Under the pieces are notes generated by a model. That model saw only the letters and a program-made list of their open reading frames with translations, was not told the DNA's origin and made no database searches. From an uncultured Victivallaceae bacterium (GTDB lineage: Bacteria > Verrucomicrobiota > Lentisphaeria > Victivallales > Victivallaceae): a stretch of 7,338 nt of DNA. The stretch lies in assembly GCA_934663655.1 (NCBI GenBank), contig CAKUKT010000121.1, forward strand, positions 1-7,338, written 5' to 3'. Both the position numbers and the translations under genes were made by a program. This document shows, one piece after another, positions 6,715 through 7,338 of the stretch (position 1 is its first letter; each line of letters starts with the position of its first letter).

Positions 6715-7338
6715 TTACTTTTTGGGAGTTTTGGGGATACTGACTACTTCAAGGTCGTCGACCATCGAACTGAAAGTTTCCGGCGTCACCATTCCGGCGT
6801 CCATCCGGTTCAGGGCGGTCGGATCGTTGGCCCGGCGCAACACGGGGGTCAACTCCGCGATCCGCGAAGCGGCGATCAGCGCCTGCGCCTGTTGCGGCGG
6901 CAGAAGTACGATAATCACCCCGTCCATATTCTGATCCCGCCGGTCGGAGGGGATTTCCAGCACCCGGACCTTGGGAAAGAGCACCATCGTCACGTCCTTT
7001 TTGCCGGGAGGCACTCCCGCGCCGCCTTTGAAGTCGACCTTGAATGTGCCGACAATCGCCACCTCGTCTCCGCTTTGCAGAATCGAGGCCATCGCCTTGT
7101 CCGCGATCTGAATGGCGACCGCCCATTCCCCTTCACCGACCACATTGCTCATTCCCTGGGAAAGCCCCACGTCCTGAATGAAAATATAGTTGCCTTTCTG
7201 TACCGGCTGTTTCAAACGCTGTCCGACGATCATGGACGAACGATTCCATTTGATCGCCTGTGCCGGCACGGCGGATATCGGCACCTCCTTCGGCATGAAG
7301 AATCCCTCTGCGATGACCTCTCCGACCGACAGGTCGCG
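6715..7338 (-). CDS. cpaB: CpaB/RcpC Tad pilus assembly protein, N-terminus beyond the right edge
   Basis: The frame is open through the right edge, so the ATG at 7294-7296 is internal and not the start. The 14 codons before it read RDLSVGEVIAEGFF, which fits the SAF-domain pattern of CpaB (a short 'RDL..G..I' segment). In total 207 residues are visible. They include an EWAVAIQIAD strand, a QSGDEVAIVGTFKV segment matching the PGD-V motif of RcpC, VRVLEI, the VIIVLLPPQQAQALIAAS segment and ELTPVLRR near the end, all in the usual CpaB order. The missing part should hold the N-terminal membrane anchor or signal. CpaB works in the periplasm with the secretin CpaC, and its gene lies 21 nt upstream of cpaC, the usual tad order. 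The assignment is good although the protein is diverged. Confidence 0.88.
   Translation of the reverse strand, partial: RDLSVGEVIAEGFFMPKEVPISAVPAQAIKWNRSSMIVGQRLKQPVQKGNYIFIQDVGLSQGMSNVVGEGEWAVAIQIADKAMASILQSGDEVAIVGTFKVDFKGGAGVPPGKKDVTMVLFPKVRVLEIPSDRRDQNMDGVIIVLLPPQQAQALIAASRIAELTPVLRRANDPTALNRMDAGMVTPETFSSMVDDLEVVSIPKTPKK

Larger units (their letters stand above)
1..7338 (-). other. Tad/Flp pilus operon segment, single transcription unit
   Basis: Seven co-directional minus-strand genes are separated by 21, 20, 14, 22 and 12 nt, with a final 10-nt overlap. No gap is long enough for an ordinary promoter plus leader, and no hairpin-plus-T-run terminator is visible between genes. Start and end of the transcript lie outside the window. 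The order cpaB-cpaC-cpaF-tadB-tadC follows the common tad cluster, but without a cpaE/tadZ gene between cpaC and cpaF and with an added FHA gene after tadC. Confidence 0.85.

Overview
The window holds one uninterrupted block of a Tad (tight adherence / Flp type IVc pilus) assembly operon. Every supported gene lies on the minus strand, so transcription runs from the right edge (7338) to the left edge (1). In transcription order the genes are: cpaB/rcpC (cut by the right edge), cpaC/rcpA secretin, a cpaF/tadA ATPase with an N-terminal FHA domain, tadB, tadC, an FHA-domain protein with one membrane helix, and the first 31 codons of another gene that runs off the left edge. Gaps between genes are 12 to 23 nt, and the last junction is a 10-nt overlap. 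I see no internal promoter, terminator, RNA gene, mobile element or CRISPR array, and no gene-free stretch longer than 23 nt.

The machine can be read as follows. CpaC forms the outer-membrane secretin ring. CpaB is the periplasmic/outer-membrane partner with a SAF-type domain. CpaF is the cytoplasmic hexameric ATPase. TadB and TadC are the inner-membrane platform proteins on which the ATPase acts. The prepilin (flp), prepilin peptidase (tadV/cpaA), pseudopilins (tadE/F) and the ParA-like localisation factor CpaE/TadZ are not in the window. CpaE/TadZ is absent from the place between cpaC and cpaF where it often sits.

The unusual part is the FHA (phosphothreonine-recognition) content. One FHA domain is fused to the ATPase. 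A second sits on a separate membrane protein directly after tadC. That protein carries repeated Lys-Thr-x-Ile-Pro motifs in the cytoplasmic linker between its FHA domain and its membrane helix, and it has a roughly 300-residue extracytoplasmic region that I cannot assign with confidence. Together this suggests pilus assembly controlled by Ser/Thr phosphorylation, but no kinase is visible here and this remains inference.

The organism is a moderately GC-rich Gram-negative bacterium (a secretin implies an outer membrane). FHA-rich Tad operons of this divergent kind would fit the Planctomycetota/Verrucomicrobiota/Lentisphaerota group or a deltaproteobacterial lineage. The sequence alone does not settle which.
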